Shown here: positions 1 to 6,873 of the stretch, in pieces
How the letters are laid out: each line of letters starts with the position of its first letter
How positions within the stretch are numbered: the stretch's first letter is position 1
NCBI GenBank assembly: GCA_021796315.1
Contig: JAJYOH010000096.1
Coordinates: 1-13,502 of the forward strand
Length of the DNA stretch: 13,502 nt
Direction of reading: 5' to 3'
Source: Chloroflexota bacterium
GTDB taxonomy: Bacteria; Chloroflexota; Anaerolineae; Anaerolineales; Villigracilaceae
Translations under genes and position numbers: made by a program
Notes under the pieces: model-generated
What the model was told of the DNA's origin: nothing
Database searches by the model: none
The model's input: the letters and a program-made list of their open reading frames with translations, nothing else

Positions 1-66
1 CAGCTTGTAGATATCCCAAAATATCTGGTGGATGAGCCAAGTAACCAAGACAGCCCTCCGCACCTT

Positions 67-729
67 TTACGGTAATACACCGAGTTCATCCAGGGCATGC
101 GACAACTCTAATGGATCGCGATACACCCGAAATGCTCCGGCACGGCTGAGTTCGTCTTCACCATAGCCCCCACTCAACAACCCAATGCTTAGCATTCCCG
201 CTCGGCGGGCTGCCAGCAGGTCCCATACCGCGTCGCCCACTACGTAGCAGTCTTCAACCCGAACTCCTAAGCGTTGCTGGCAGGCGAGAAAGAGATCCGG
301 TTCTGGTTTAGCTCGCACTACATCGCCCCGTTCTATGACTACGATTTCATCTCCTATGCCCACGACTTCAAGCGAAGTATTGATTTCGGGACGATTGCCG
401 GAGGTGGCAATGCCGTACAAGATATTGCTAGAACGAAGAAACTGCAAGAGTTCTACTGCTCCTGGTAATGGACGCCGATCCGGGAGTAGTTGAGCGAATA
501 GTTCTCCATGACGATCTTGAAGAGTTTTTGCTTCCTGAGGCGTGAGCTCATGGCCCAGTTCGCGTCCGGCGGCGCGTGTAAAGAGGCCGCCGCTCATGCC
601 TATCCGGCGATGAATGCGCCACCCCTCGATAGCCATGCCTGCTTCCGCGAATGCTCGTTGCCACGCGAAGACGTGGGCATAGACAGTATCGACAAGAGTT
701 CCGTCGAGGTCAAAAATTAGAGCTCGCAT
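67..729 (-). CDS. HAD-superfamily hydrolase, beta-phosphoglucomutase/phosphatase-like
   Basis: A 220-residue HAD subfamily I protein, probably a cytoplasmic phosphatase acting on a small phosphorylated metabolite. Motif I is FDLDGTLVD, with nucleophile D7 and acid/base D9. An alpha-helical cap follows (about residues 15-85). Motif II is ATSGN (T109/S110), motif III is K141 in RAKPEPDLF, and motif IV is GDAVWD (D166, D170). All catalytic residues are present and the length is normal for the family. The ATG at 727-729 is preceded by AGGAG six bases away. It sits 180 bp downstream of another HAD gene on the same strand. Sugar-phosphate phosphatase, phosphoglycolate phosphatase or beta-phosphoglucomutase cannot be told apart from sequence alone. 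A role in the adjacent PTS pathway is inference only. Confidence 0.88.
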   Translation of the reverse strand: MRALIFDLDGTLVDTVYAHVFAWQRAFAEAGMAIEGWRIHRRIGMSGGLFTRAAGRELGHELTPQEAKTLQDRHGELFAQLLPDRRPLPGAVELLQFLRSSNILYGIATSGNRPEINTSLEVVGIGDEIVVIERGDVVRAKPEPDLFLACQQRLGVRVEDCYVVGDAVWDLLAARRAGMLSIGLLSGGYGEDELSRAGAFRVYRDPLELSHALDELGVLP

Positions 730-909
730 ATCAATCTCCTATAATGATTGGAAAAGGGCACCTAACGACTTATAGATTCCCGGCGGCTTAATCACCGAAA
801 TTAATGTGGGCATTCATTAGGCCGCCAATTATTAATATTACGAATCTGTCCGTAAATGAATTCCTTTCTACTGAACAGTAAGATTCACTTTTAGATCCTC
901 TTTTAGATC
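730..909. other. Intergenic gap between the two HAD genes
   Basis: This 180-bp AT-rich gap holds no gene. Two structures are visible. A 12-base tandem repeat (CTTTTAGATC at 888-897 and again at 900-909) overlaps the stop region of the upstream HAD gene and lies inside a weak stem (GTAAGAT at 878-884 with ATCTTAC at 907-913). A second pair of arms, GGCGGC (782-787) and GCCGCC (821-826), encloses the smaller pair TTAAT/ATTAA. Neither has a following T-run, so neither is a clear terminator. No convincing promoter for the downstream HAD gene was found. Confidence 0.5.
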
Positions 910-1716
910 TTACAGAACCTTAGCCAGCTCGTCTATCCCAGCGAAAACCCAGGTTGGTTGTATCAAGCTGGAAGCTAGGTCCGCTACTGTAGAAACGCCG
1001 CTCAACACCAAAATGGTCTTCAATCCCAAGCGCTGGCCTCCAGCAATATCAGTATTGAGTCGATCACCCAAGGAGGCCGTTTCCTCTGGCCCGAGTTGCA
1101 TCCGCTCTAGCGAAATTTTAAAAAGCGAACTCTCAGGTTTGCCGACAATAACAGGTTGGCGATCCGAACTGGCAGATAATGCCGCTAAGACGGCCCCTGC
1201 TCCCGGTACAATTCCTTCTTGGGTCGGATAGCTAGAGTCCGGGTTAGGACCAATGAAATCTGCGCCCTCACGAATTAGCAAGGTAGCCCGTTTGAGCATT
1301 TCATAGGTGAGTTGCCGGTCCATCGTTGCAACGACTGCGGCAACATCCGTTTCCGCTAAGGTAAAGGCGGCTTCAGCAATCAAACCTTTAAGGGGGGCTT
1401 CACCAATTACATAGATCCGGCTCCCAGGAGAATAATTTAACCTTAGGTAATGGATCGTAGCGATCGAAGCCGTGACTACCTGCTCGGGCACAATGTCCAC
1501 ACCTAGCCGTTTGGCCTTCAGCACAAAGCCCTCGGGAGTCTGAGTGTTATTGTTAGTCGCCAGTACAAATTTTATATCGCGTTGCCGAAGAACATCAAAA
1601 AACTTATGCAACCCTGGAAGCGGAAGATCGCCATGCCAGAGCACGCCATCCATGTCAATGATCATCCCTCGCAATTTGTGCAGCCCCGCGAGATCGTTAG
1701 AGTGAAAAGTTTGCAT
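910..1716 (-). CDS. NagD-like HAD-IIA hydrolase
   Basis: A 268-residue HAD subfamily IIA phosphatase of the NagD / 4-nitrophenylphosphatase / phosphoglycolate-phosphatase type, expected to be cytoplasmic. Motif I is DMDGVLW (D21 nucleophile, D23). Motif II is ATNNNT (T54, N55, N56), the typical NagD signature. A C2-type cap spans roughly residues 80-180. K193 (VGKPESSLF) and the magnesium-binding GDRLNTDI (D218, D223) complete the active site. The ATG at 1714-1716 has no good Shine-Dalgarno sequence. A later in-frame ATG (about 1663-1665) would begin immediately before motif I and fits the fold less well. NagD-family enzymes act on various nucleotide and sugar phosphates. The substrate is not predictable here. 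Confidence 0.9.
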   Translation of the reverse strand: MQTFHSNDLAGLHKLRGMIIDMDGVLWHGDLPLPGLHKFFDVLRQRDIKFVLATNNNTQTPEGFVLKAKRLGVDIVPEQVVTASIATIHYLRLNYSPGSRIYVIGEAPLKGLIAEAAFTLAETDVAAVVATMDRQLTYEMLKRATLLIREGADFIGPNPDSSYPTQEGIVPGAGAVLAALSASSDRQPVIVGKPESSLFKISLERMQLGPEETASLGDRLNTDIAGGQRLGLKTILVLSGVSTVADLASSLIQPTWVFAGIDELAKVL

Positions 1717-2104
1717 TTGATTTTTGACCTGTTTTTAATGAGCGCTTCTGTCAAGCAGAGCAAAGTGAATAATTCAAGAACAATTGGAGCTACATCTAAA
1801 ATGGACGATGGATCAGAGATTCATCCAAGAAATTAAACTCGAGACATTGTGAAAGGAATGCGAATTTCCCGCAGGATGAATGTGTGCTTTTTCAATTTCG
1901 GTGGCTGTGGCCTGAATGAACAAATTGTCAATTCCAAAACGCATGGGAGGGGTCATCCAGTAATTCGCGCTTGACTTGCCAAAGAGATTTCATTCTTGAG
2001 GAATCCTTTTTATAGCTGCCTTCACTTTTCACATCCATCGATATGCAAACATAAAGTTGCCTGAAATGAAAATGACCCTAACGGAAGAATCTAAATGTAG
2101 TTTG
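1717..2104. other. 388-bp intergenic region, nothing clearly functional seen
   Basis: This gap separates Enzyme I from the HAD genes. It contains no supported gene, no RNA gene and no strong terminator. A perfect TTGACA on the minus strand (about 35 bp upstream of the HAD-IIA ATG) has no acceptable -10 at the right distance. Just behind the Enzyme I stop, TGTAG (2096-2100) can pair with CTACA (2105-2109) around a 4-base loop, but the stem is short and no T-run follows. The gap makes it likely that the HAD genes are a separate transcription unit. Confidence 0.45.
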
Positions 2105-3814
2105 CTACAACAGCAGCTTACTTAAGTAAGCATCCACCTCGAAATAGGATTGCATATCAAGGACCTTTTTTGCGATCTTCTGACAACCAGCTACGTCAGA
2201 GGCGCGAATGACAGCTTTCGCGTGTGGAATAAGCGTCGGTGCCATGCTAAACTCATCCAGGCCTAATCCCAGCAATATCGGAATTGCCTTTGGCTCACCA
2301 GCCAATTCACCACACATTCCCACCCAGACACCGCCCTTATGGCCCTCTTCTATCACTTTCGCGATCAGGCGTAAAACCGCAGGTTCAAGCGCATTGGATA
2401 AATGTGCCACCTTTTTGTTAGTCCGCTCGGCAGCCATCGTGTATTGCGTAAGGTCATTGGTACCAATGCTGAAAAAATCGACCACCTTGACAAATTTATC
2501 TGCCATTACGGCTGCAGCCGGAATTTCGACCATGATTCCAACCTGTATCTTTTCACCAAAAGGATTTCCAGCAACTTCAAGTTCTACCCGTGCTTCGTCA
2601 AGGAACCTTCGCGCCTGCTTAACTTCATTCACCGTTGCGATCATGGGAAACATGATGCGAATATCGTGTCCCAGGGCAGCACGCAGGATGGCACGCAATT
2701 GCGTTTTAAAAAAATCAGGGTTATCCAGGCACATCCGGATCGCGCGCCACCCCAAGAAGGGATTGTCTTCATGCCCCAGATCAATATAGGCGAGTTCCTT
2801 ATCACCGCCCACATCAATCGTCCGGATGACCACAGGCCGCGATCCTTGTATATCGAAAATTGTCTTATAAACAGCGTATTGCTCGTCTTCGTTCGGCGCA
2901 GTTTGCCGATCCAAGTACAGGAATTCTGTGCGCAGCAGACCAATTCCCTCTGCGCCCAAAGTGACAGCTTTTTTTGCATCCGCCACGCTGCCAACATTGG
3001 CAACTACTTCCACCCTGCGACCATCTTTAGTTATGGCAGGTTGGCTCACCTCCAAAAGCTCGGCTGCCGCCCGCTCCTTTTCAGATTTCTGGTTCTGCAC
3101 AAAGGTCGCAACCGTAGTCTCATCAGGGTTGACAATAATTTCACCTGTACGACCATTGATCATGAGCGGAATATCATCAGCCAGTGTTAATACAATATCC
3201 CCCATCCCTACAACAGCCGGAACGCCAAGCGCCTTGGCTAGGATGGCTGTATGGGAGGTAGCGCCACCCTCGGCAGTACAGAATCCTAACAGCATGGATT
3301 TATCCATCCGCACTGTATCAGAAGGGGTTAGATCGCGCCCGACGATAATCGACGGTTTGTTCAACACAACATCTACCTGTGGCCTGCCGAGCAGAAGGCG
3401 TAGGCAGCGGTGCGCTACGTCGCGAACGTCAGTCGCACGAGCACGGAAATATTCGTCTGCAAGTCCCTCAAGAGTCCGCGCATAATGTTCGGCGGCATCC
3501 AACAGTGCCTTTTCAGCGTTGTTGTGTCCATCGAGGATAGATTTACGAACCAAGCCAATCAGTTCTGGATCTTCAATCATCTGCATGTGCGCTTCGAAGA
3601 TAGCCGCCTGCGATTCGCCGGCCTCCTGGAGGGCTTTTTCATAAATGAGTTTGAGCTGAGTAGAGGCCATTTGAAACGCAATCTCCATTCGTTTCCATTC
3701 CGCCTGAGGCTCTGCTACTTCGTATGCCTTAAAGCTCAAATCCTCCTGCTGGAAAAGAAAAGCGGGGCCTATGGCCGCCCCGGGAGAAGCCCCAATTCCC
3801 CGCAAAGTCTGCAT
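2105..3814 (-). CDS. ptsI: PTS Enzyme I (phosphoenolpyruvate-protein phosphotransferase)
   Basis: Cytoplasmic Enzyme I (569 residues, full length). It takes phosphate from PEP onto a histidine, releases pyruvate and phosphorylates HPr. The N-terminal part is the HPr-binding and swivelling phosphohistidine domain, with active-site H188 in GGATSHTAILAKALGVPA. The C-terminal PEP-utilising TIM barrel (about residues 255-540) shows LLRTEFLY (R295), RTIDVGGDKE (R331), the metal-binding glutamate in MVEIPAAA (E430), FFSIGTNDLTQY, and catalytic C501 in GMCGE. All expected residues are present. It begins two bases after the HPr stop, so expression is almost certainly coupled. It is the last gene of the compact run that starts at E1-alpha. 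Enzyme I is often encoded apart from EII genes, so its presence here makes the PTS self-contained. Confidence 0.97.
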   Translation of the reverse strand: MQTLRGIGASPGAAIGPAFLFQQEDLSFKAYEVAEPQAEWKRMEIAFQMASTQLKLIYEKALQEAGESQAAIFEAHMQMIEDPELIGLVRKSILDGHNNAEKALLDAAEHYARTLEGLADEYFRARATDVRDVAHRCLRLLLGRPQVDVVLNKPSIIVGRDLTPSDTVRMDKSMLLGFCTAEGGATSHTAILAKALGVPAVVGMGDIVLTLADDIPLMINGRTGEIIVNPDETTVATFVQNQKSEKERAAAELLEVSQPAITKDGRRVEVVANVGSVADAKKAVTLGAEGIGLLRTEFLYLDRQTAPNEDEQYAVYKTIFDIQGSRPVVIRTIDVGGDKELAYIDLGHEDNPFLGWRAIRMCLDNPDFFKTQLRAILRAALGHDIRIMFPMIATVNEVKQARRFLDEARVELEVAGNPFGEKIQVGIMVEIPAAAVMADKFVKVVDFFSIGTNDLTQYTMAAERTNKKVAHLSNALEPAVLRLIAKVIEEGHKGGVWVGMCGELAGEPKAIPILLGLGLDEFSMAPTLIPHAKAVIRASDVAGCQKIAKKVLDMQSYFEVDAYLSKLLL

Positions 3815-3816
3815 TA

Positions 3817-4086
3817 TTATTGCGCCTCACCATAATTTGATTCGTTAAGTGTCATCAAAGCCTTCAGGGCATCCTCTGCATCCTCACCCTCCGCACGGAT
3901 GCTGATCACCGTGCCCAGATTGGCGCCCAAAGTCAGCACACTGAGAATGCTTTTGGCATTTGCCTGCTTATCACCGTGAATGACGGTGATTGCGGATTTA
4001 AACTTGCTCGCCTCTCGAACAAATACACTCGCCGGACGGGCATGCAGACCCACCTTATTTTTAATGACAAATGAAATCTCGGCCAT
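3817..4086 (-). CDS. ptsH: PTS phosphocarrier protein HPr
   Basis: HPr (89 residues, full length) is the small cytoplasmic phosphocarrier between Enzyme I and EIIA. The active-site histidine is H15 in the signature GLHARPAS. S46 lies in NAKSILSVLTLG, at the position that HPr kinase phosphorylates in Gram-positive bacteria. No HPr kinase is visible in this window, so whether S46 is used is unknown. The ATG at 4084-4086 has AAGGA seven bases upstream. The gene is 36 bp after the small membrane-protein gene and 2 bp before ptsI. A specialised HPr (FPr-like) is less likely because it is a single ordinary-length domain. Confidence 0.97.
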   Translation of the reverse strand: MAEISFVIKNKVGLHARPASVFVREASKFKSAITVIHGDKQANAKSILSVLTLGANLGTVISIRAEGEDAEDALKALMTLNESNYGEAQ

Positions 4087-4122
4087 GGAAAAATCCTTGA
4101 AGAAGTGCTTTGTAATTCAGGA

Positions 4123-4551
4123 TTACTTTAATAATTCTGCCAGTTTTTCAAGTGGCATGAACTTCTGAAATGTTTCAAGGTTCTTCGGGTAAATTCGAAT
4201 ACTGCCAGGTGGCGTCACGAAAGGAATGGAAGTTCGCCTGAGTGCTTCTTCCCATGGAATACTTGTTTTTTTTAGCGTTTTCAAGACAGACTCTGGTCTT
4301 TTCTTCTGGAACTGCTGGCCATACTGGCTTTGCAGGGATGAGAGTAATAATTGCCTGCTAAGGTCAAAACTACGTCGAGATACTACAACCAATAATGCAT
4401 AAAGCAAAATGAGTCCGTTAATCCAAATGCTGTTGGCAATATAAAAATCCAACAATGTATTCCCGAACGTGCCAAGTGTGGAGCGAATAAATGCAAAGAT
4501 CATAGTGGTTTTGGGGTCGACCAGGGCAGTCGTTACGACCACCCTGGTCAT
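4123..4551 (-). CDS. Small single-pass membrane protein of unknown function
   Basis: I do not recognise this protein (142 residues from the ATG at 4549-4551). One hydrophobic segment (about residues 40-58, NSIWINGLILLYALLVVVS) is followed by RR, suggesting the N-terminus outside and an 80-residue basic C-terminal part in the cytoplasm. That part carries a short internal repeat, KKTSIPW (94-100) and RRTSIPF (105-111), and ends in an amphipathic leucine/lysine-rich stretch. The start is uncertain. The first ATG lies in the arm of a strong hairpin (4519-4549), and a second in-frame ATG at 4501-4503 gives a 126-residue form. Neither has a Shine-Dalgarno sequence. Its position between IIC and HPr, on the same strand, suggests a partner or accessory of the permease (inference). 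Confidence 0.62.
   Translation of the reverse strand: MTRVVVTTALVDPKTTMIFAFIRSTLGTFGNTLLDFYIANSIWINGLILLYALLVVVSRRSFDLSRQLLLSSLQSQYGQQFQKKRPESVLKTLKKTSIPWEEALRRTSIPFVTPPGSIRIYPKNLETFQKFMPLEKLAELLK
4519..4549. other. Strong hairpin between IIC and the small membrane-protein gene
   Basis: The arms GACCAGGG (4519-4526) and CCCTGGTC (4542-4549) pair over 8 bp. After a CA/CA internal loop, GTCG (4529-4532) pairs with CGAC (4536-4539) around a TTA triloop. No T-run follows on either strand, so it is not a classical terminator. It covers the first possible start codon of the small membrane-protein gene. It could be an mRNA-processing or stability element that sets different levels for the IIC and HPr/EI parts, or a translational brake. 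Confidence 0.55.
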
Positions 4552-4586
4552 TTACCATGAGATGAGGGTAGATACGCCGCAGGCGT

Positions 4587-4629
4587 GGCGGCTACTTCAG
4601 GGGTGCAGAGGCGGCGGCTACTTCAGGGG
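4587..4629. repeat. 17-bp direct repeat, 26 bp apart, at the IIC C-terminus
   Basis: The 17-mer GGCGGCTACTTCAGGGG occurs at 4587-4603 and again at 4613-4629. The offset of 26 bases is not a multiple of three, so the two copies are read in different frames of the IIC gene. The gene-proximal copy encodes part of APEVAA. The distal copy is read as PLK followed by TAG and supplies the stop codon of IIC. Confidence 0.8.
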
Positions 4630-6004
4630 CACCAGCAGCCACTTCCCAGGCGTGTTGATTCCTCATGTAGAAGAACCAGACCACAGCCAGCAGAGCCGCG
4701 ATGATCACCAATCCGATGACACCAAAATATTGGGCCATACGTGCAAAGAGCCACTGCGGCCACAGGAAGCCATCGGCGATGCTGGTGATCTTTACAGCAT
4801 TGGCAGGCATCTTGAAGCCAGAGGCCTGGGCAGCTGAAGTAAAAATACCCGCCATTGAGGTGGCAATGTAGAAGCCCACGGTCAGCTCAAAGATGCCAGC
4901 GATGATCATGCGCACGATGTTACCTTTCATAAGCGGGGCGAACAGGGCCACAACAAACGGAATCACCGCCAGATCCGCGAACAGGATGACATGGTTGCCA
5001 GGCAGGATGATTGAGAGCAGGATGGCAATTGGAACGAGCACGAGGGCGGTCGAGATCGCAGCCGGATGACCAATCAGAATGGCCGAATCCAAACCAATGT
5101 AGATTTCACGGCCGCCAGCGCGCTTCTTCATGAAGTCACGGGCAGCTTCGGAAATCGGGATCAGGCCCTCCATCAGGATCTGGACCATGCGGGGCAGCAG
5201 GAGCATGACCGCGGCCAGGTTCATCGCGGTGCCCAACACCTTGGTAAGCACGGTGGTGAGGTCACCCGCATTGTAGAAAGCGATGACACCAAGGATTAGC
5301 CCAATCACCAGACCCAGGATGACAGGCTCACCCCAGACACCAAAGCGCTTGCGGATGGTATCCGGATCGGCTTCCATCTTATTCAAGCCTGGGATGCGGT
5401 CCACGATCCAGTTGGTGACAATCGCGAAAGGAACACCCGGGGCTGTTGTCAGGTGGGGGATGGAGACACCTGGAGTCCCGTAGAAGGATTGCACAGCCTT
5501 GGCAGTCCAGTCGGCAAGGAAGAGGGCCAATGCGGCAGCGATCGCAGCGGCAAACATTCCCATGAGCAGGTTGCCGGTGACCACTACGACCAAGGAACCG
5601 ATGAAGGCAAAGTGCCAGTAGTTCCAGAGGTCGATGTTGAGAGTCTTGGTCAAGCGCAATACCAGCAACACCACGTTGACCAGGAGAGCAATCGGAATCA
5701 CCCACAGCCCAACCGAGCTGCCGAAAGCGATTGAGGCAGCTGACGGCCAACCTACATCCATCGTATCTAGTTTCAGACCAGTGTTGGCTACCATGGCCTG
5801 GCCTACGTTGGATAAGTTGGTCCACATCAGGCCGATAACCAGATTAATACCGATGAAGGCGATACCGATAGTCACAGCCGCGCGGAAAGCGCGGCCGGGT
5901 TTCGCACCCAAAACCAGAGCAAACAGGAAGATCATGATGGGCAGGAGAACCGTCGAGCCCAAAGCATCAATTACGGCTTTGAGGCCAGTAAGAAAGGCAT
6001 CCAT
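4592..6004 (-). CDS. PTS IIC permease, galactitol type (EIIC-Gat family)
   Basis: A polytopic inner-membrane protein of 470 residues, close to the length of GatC permeases. It should carry the substrate across the membrane while the IIB partner phosphorylates it. Many hydrophobic segments alternate with short loops. The N-terminal stretch (MDAFLTGLKAVIDALG, then STVLLPIMIFLFALVLGAKP) and the later VSIPHLTTAPGVPFAIVTNW, GLIPISEAARDFMKKR and YIGLDSAILIGHPAAIS are characteristic of this family. The C-terminal 20 residues are Ala/Pro-rich and end inside a short duplication. The ATG at 6002-6004 has AAGGAG about 10 bases upstream. Preceded by IIA and IIB genes, it completes an EIIABC set made as separate proteins. 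The family includes galactitol and other polyol or sugar transporters, so galactitol is only the family name, not the proven substrate. Confidence 0.93.
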   Translation of the reverse strand: MDAFLTGLKAVIDALGSTVLLPIMIFLFALVLGAKPGRAFRAAVTIGIAFIGINLVIGLMWTNLSNVGQAMVANTGLKLDTMDVGWPSAASIAFGSSVGLWVIPIALLVNVVLLVLRLTKTLNIDLWNYWHFAFIGSLVVVVTGNLLMGMFAAAIAAALALFLADWTAKAVQSFYGTPGVSIPHLTTAPGVPFAIVTNWIVDRIPGLNKMEADPDTIRKRFGVWGEPVILGLVIGLILGVIAFYNAGDLTTVLTKVLGTAMNLAAVMLLLPRMVQILMEGLIPISEAARDFMKKRAGGREIYIGLDSAILIGHPAAISTALVLVPIAILLSIILPGNHVILFADLAVIPFVVALFAPLMKGNIVRMIIAGIFELTVGFYIATSMAGIFTSAAQASGFKMPANAVKITSIADGFLWPQWLFARMAQYFGVIGLVIIAALLAVVWFFYMRNQHAWEVAAGAPEVAAASAPLK

Positions 6005-6062
6005 ATGAATTTAACTCCTTTCCTCAGAAGAGGTTTGTTCAGAATAGGTATTGACAAAACTG

Positions 6063-6353
6063 CTACGATGAACCAAGTGCTTTGACAATCTGTTCGATAA
6101 CAGCCTCCTTTCCTATACCCGTCAGGAATGCTAATGTTTGGATGACCGGAACACCGAGATTTCCCGGTACTGGGGTCGTTGTAACGACTAAGTCCATCCC
6201 TTGCACAAGGCTCGGGACCTCCGTCGCTTTGCACTGCCGGGTAGTAACTTGGATACCACGCTCGCCAAGTGCTTCTTCAATAGCCCGTGCAACGACTGTT
6301 GAAGTTGCGATGGCTGTACCGCAGGCCACAAGTATTCTTTTTGGTTGTCCCAT
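6063..6353 (-). CDS. PTS IIB component, galactitol type
   Basis: A cytoplasmic 96-residue IIB protein that receives phosphate from IIA on a cysteine and passes it to the sugar bound by IIC. The N-terminal loop KRILVACGTAIATSTVVA contains active-site C11, and the P-loop-like CGxxxATS arrangement is that of GatB-type IIB proteins. A Rossmann-like alternation of strands and helices follows (VVTTTPVP, VPVIQTLAFLTG). The ATG at 6351-6353 has AGGAG eight bases upstream. It lies 40 bp after IIA and 58 bp before IIC in the same direction. It is a complete, normal-length domain. Confidence 0.94.
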   Translation of the reverse strand: MGQPKRILVACGTAIATSTVVARAIEEALGERGIQVTTRQCKATEVPSLVQGMDLVVTTTPVPGNLGVPVIQTLAFLTGIGKEAVIEQIVKALGSS

Positions 6354-6393
6354 GGTTTCGTCTCCTAATTAATGGCATCGCACGAAAATAGAT

Positions 6394-6873
6394 TCAGTTC
6401 TTGGCTAGATTAAATTGCAGTGCTTCGTATACCTGAAAAAGGTTTTTTGCATCTATCAGAGCATTGACCGCATCTGGTTCCTGGAGCACTTTTGCAATTT
6501 CCTGCAGCATCTCTATTTGAGATTTGGGCTGATCGAGCGCCAGGACAAATACCAGCCGAACGTCAACGGCCTCCTCCGGTGAGACCATGTTCCTGAAGAC
6601 GACCGGCCGAGTGAGCGTCGCCAACCCAATCCCGGATTTCACAACGTGTTCCACATCGGTATGTGGGATGGCGGCATTGTATTTTCCGCTCAACGGAAGA
6701 CCCGTGGGAATATCCCTTTCGCGGGTCAGTATCGCATCCGTGAAAGTTCCTCGCACATAACCAGCATACAACAACTTCCCGCTAATGTTTCGGATGACCT
6801 CATCTGCATTCTCCGCATTCATACCCAAATTCACTGCTTCTGGTACAAGATAGTCACGTAACGTCAACGTCAC
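6394..6873 (-). CDS. PTS IIA component (fructose/mannitol/galactitol IIA type 2 fold)
   Basis: A cytoplasmic IIA protein of 159 residues that accepts phosphate from HPr on a histidine and donates it to IIB. The active site is H71 in AAIPHTDVEHV, preceded by the family-typical RERDIPTGLPLSG (the region ahead of the catalytic histidine). The C-terminal part (VFVLALDQPKSQIEMLQEIAKVLQ) also fits the PTS_EIIA_2 fold. The GTG start at 6871-6873 overlaps the E2 stop as GTGA, and GAGGAG lies eight bases upstream, so translation is coupled to E2. This overlap directly joins the dehydrogenase genes to the PTS genes. Confidence 0.94.
   Translation of the reverse strand: MTLTLRDYLVPEAVNLGMNAENADEVIRNISGKLLYAGYVRGTFTDAILTRERDIPTGLPLSGKYNAAIPHTDVEHVVKSGIGLATLTRPVVFRNMVSPEEAVDVRLVFVLALDQPKSQIEMLQEIAKVLQEPDAVNALIDAKNLFQVYEALQFNLAKN

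Noticed and set aside
888..911. 12-base tandem repeat at the end of the NagD-like gene
   Set aside because: Only two units and low complexity; no regulatory reading could be supported.
1735..1765. Perfect TTGACA on the minus strand upstream of the NagD-like gene
   Set aside because: No -10-like hexamer at 16-18 bases, so I do not call a promoter.
2096..2109. Terminator at the end of the PTS operon
   Set aside because: Only a 5-bp stem with a 4-base loop and no real T-run; it spans the Enzyme I stop and may be chance.
2402..3190. A 262-codon open frame on the plus strand
   Set aside because: It lies entirely opposite Enzyme I, which has all catalytic motifs; the plus-strand product shows no recognisable domain. 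A by-product of the real gene's codon use.
5379..5825. A 148-codon alternative minus-strand frame
   Set aside because: It is inside the IIC gene in another frame, with a composition typical of a frame-shadow and no domain.
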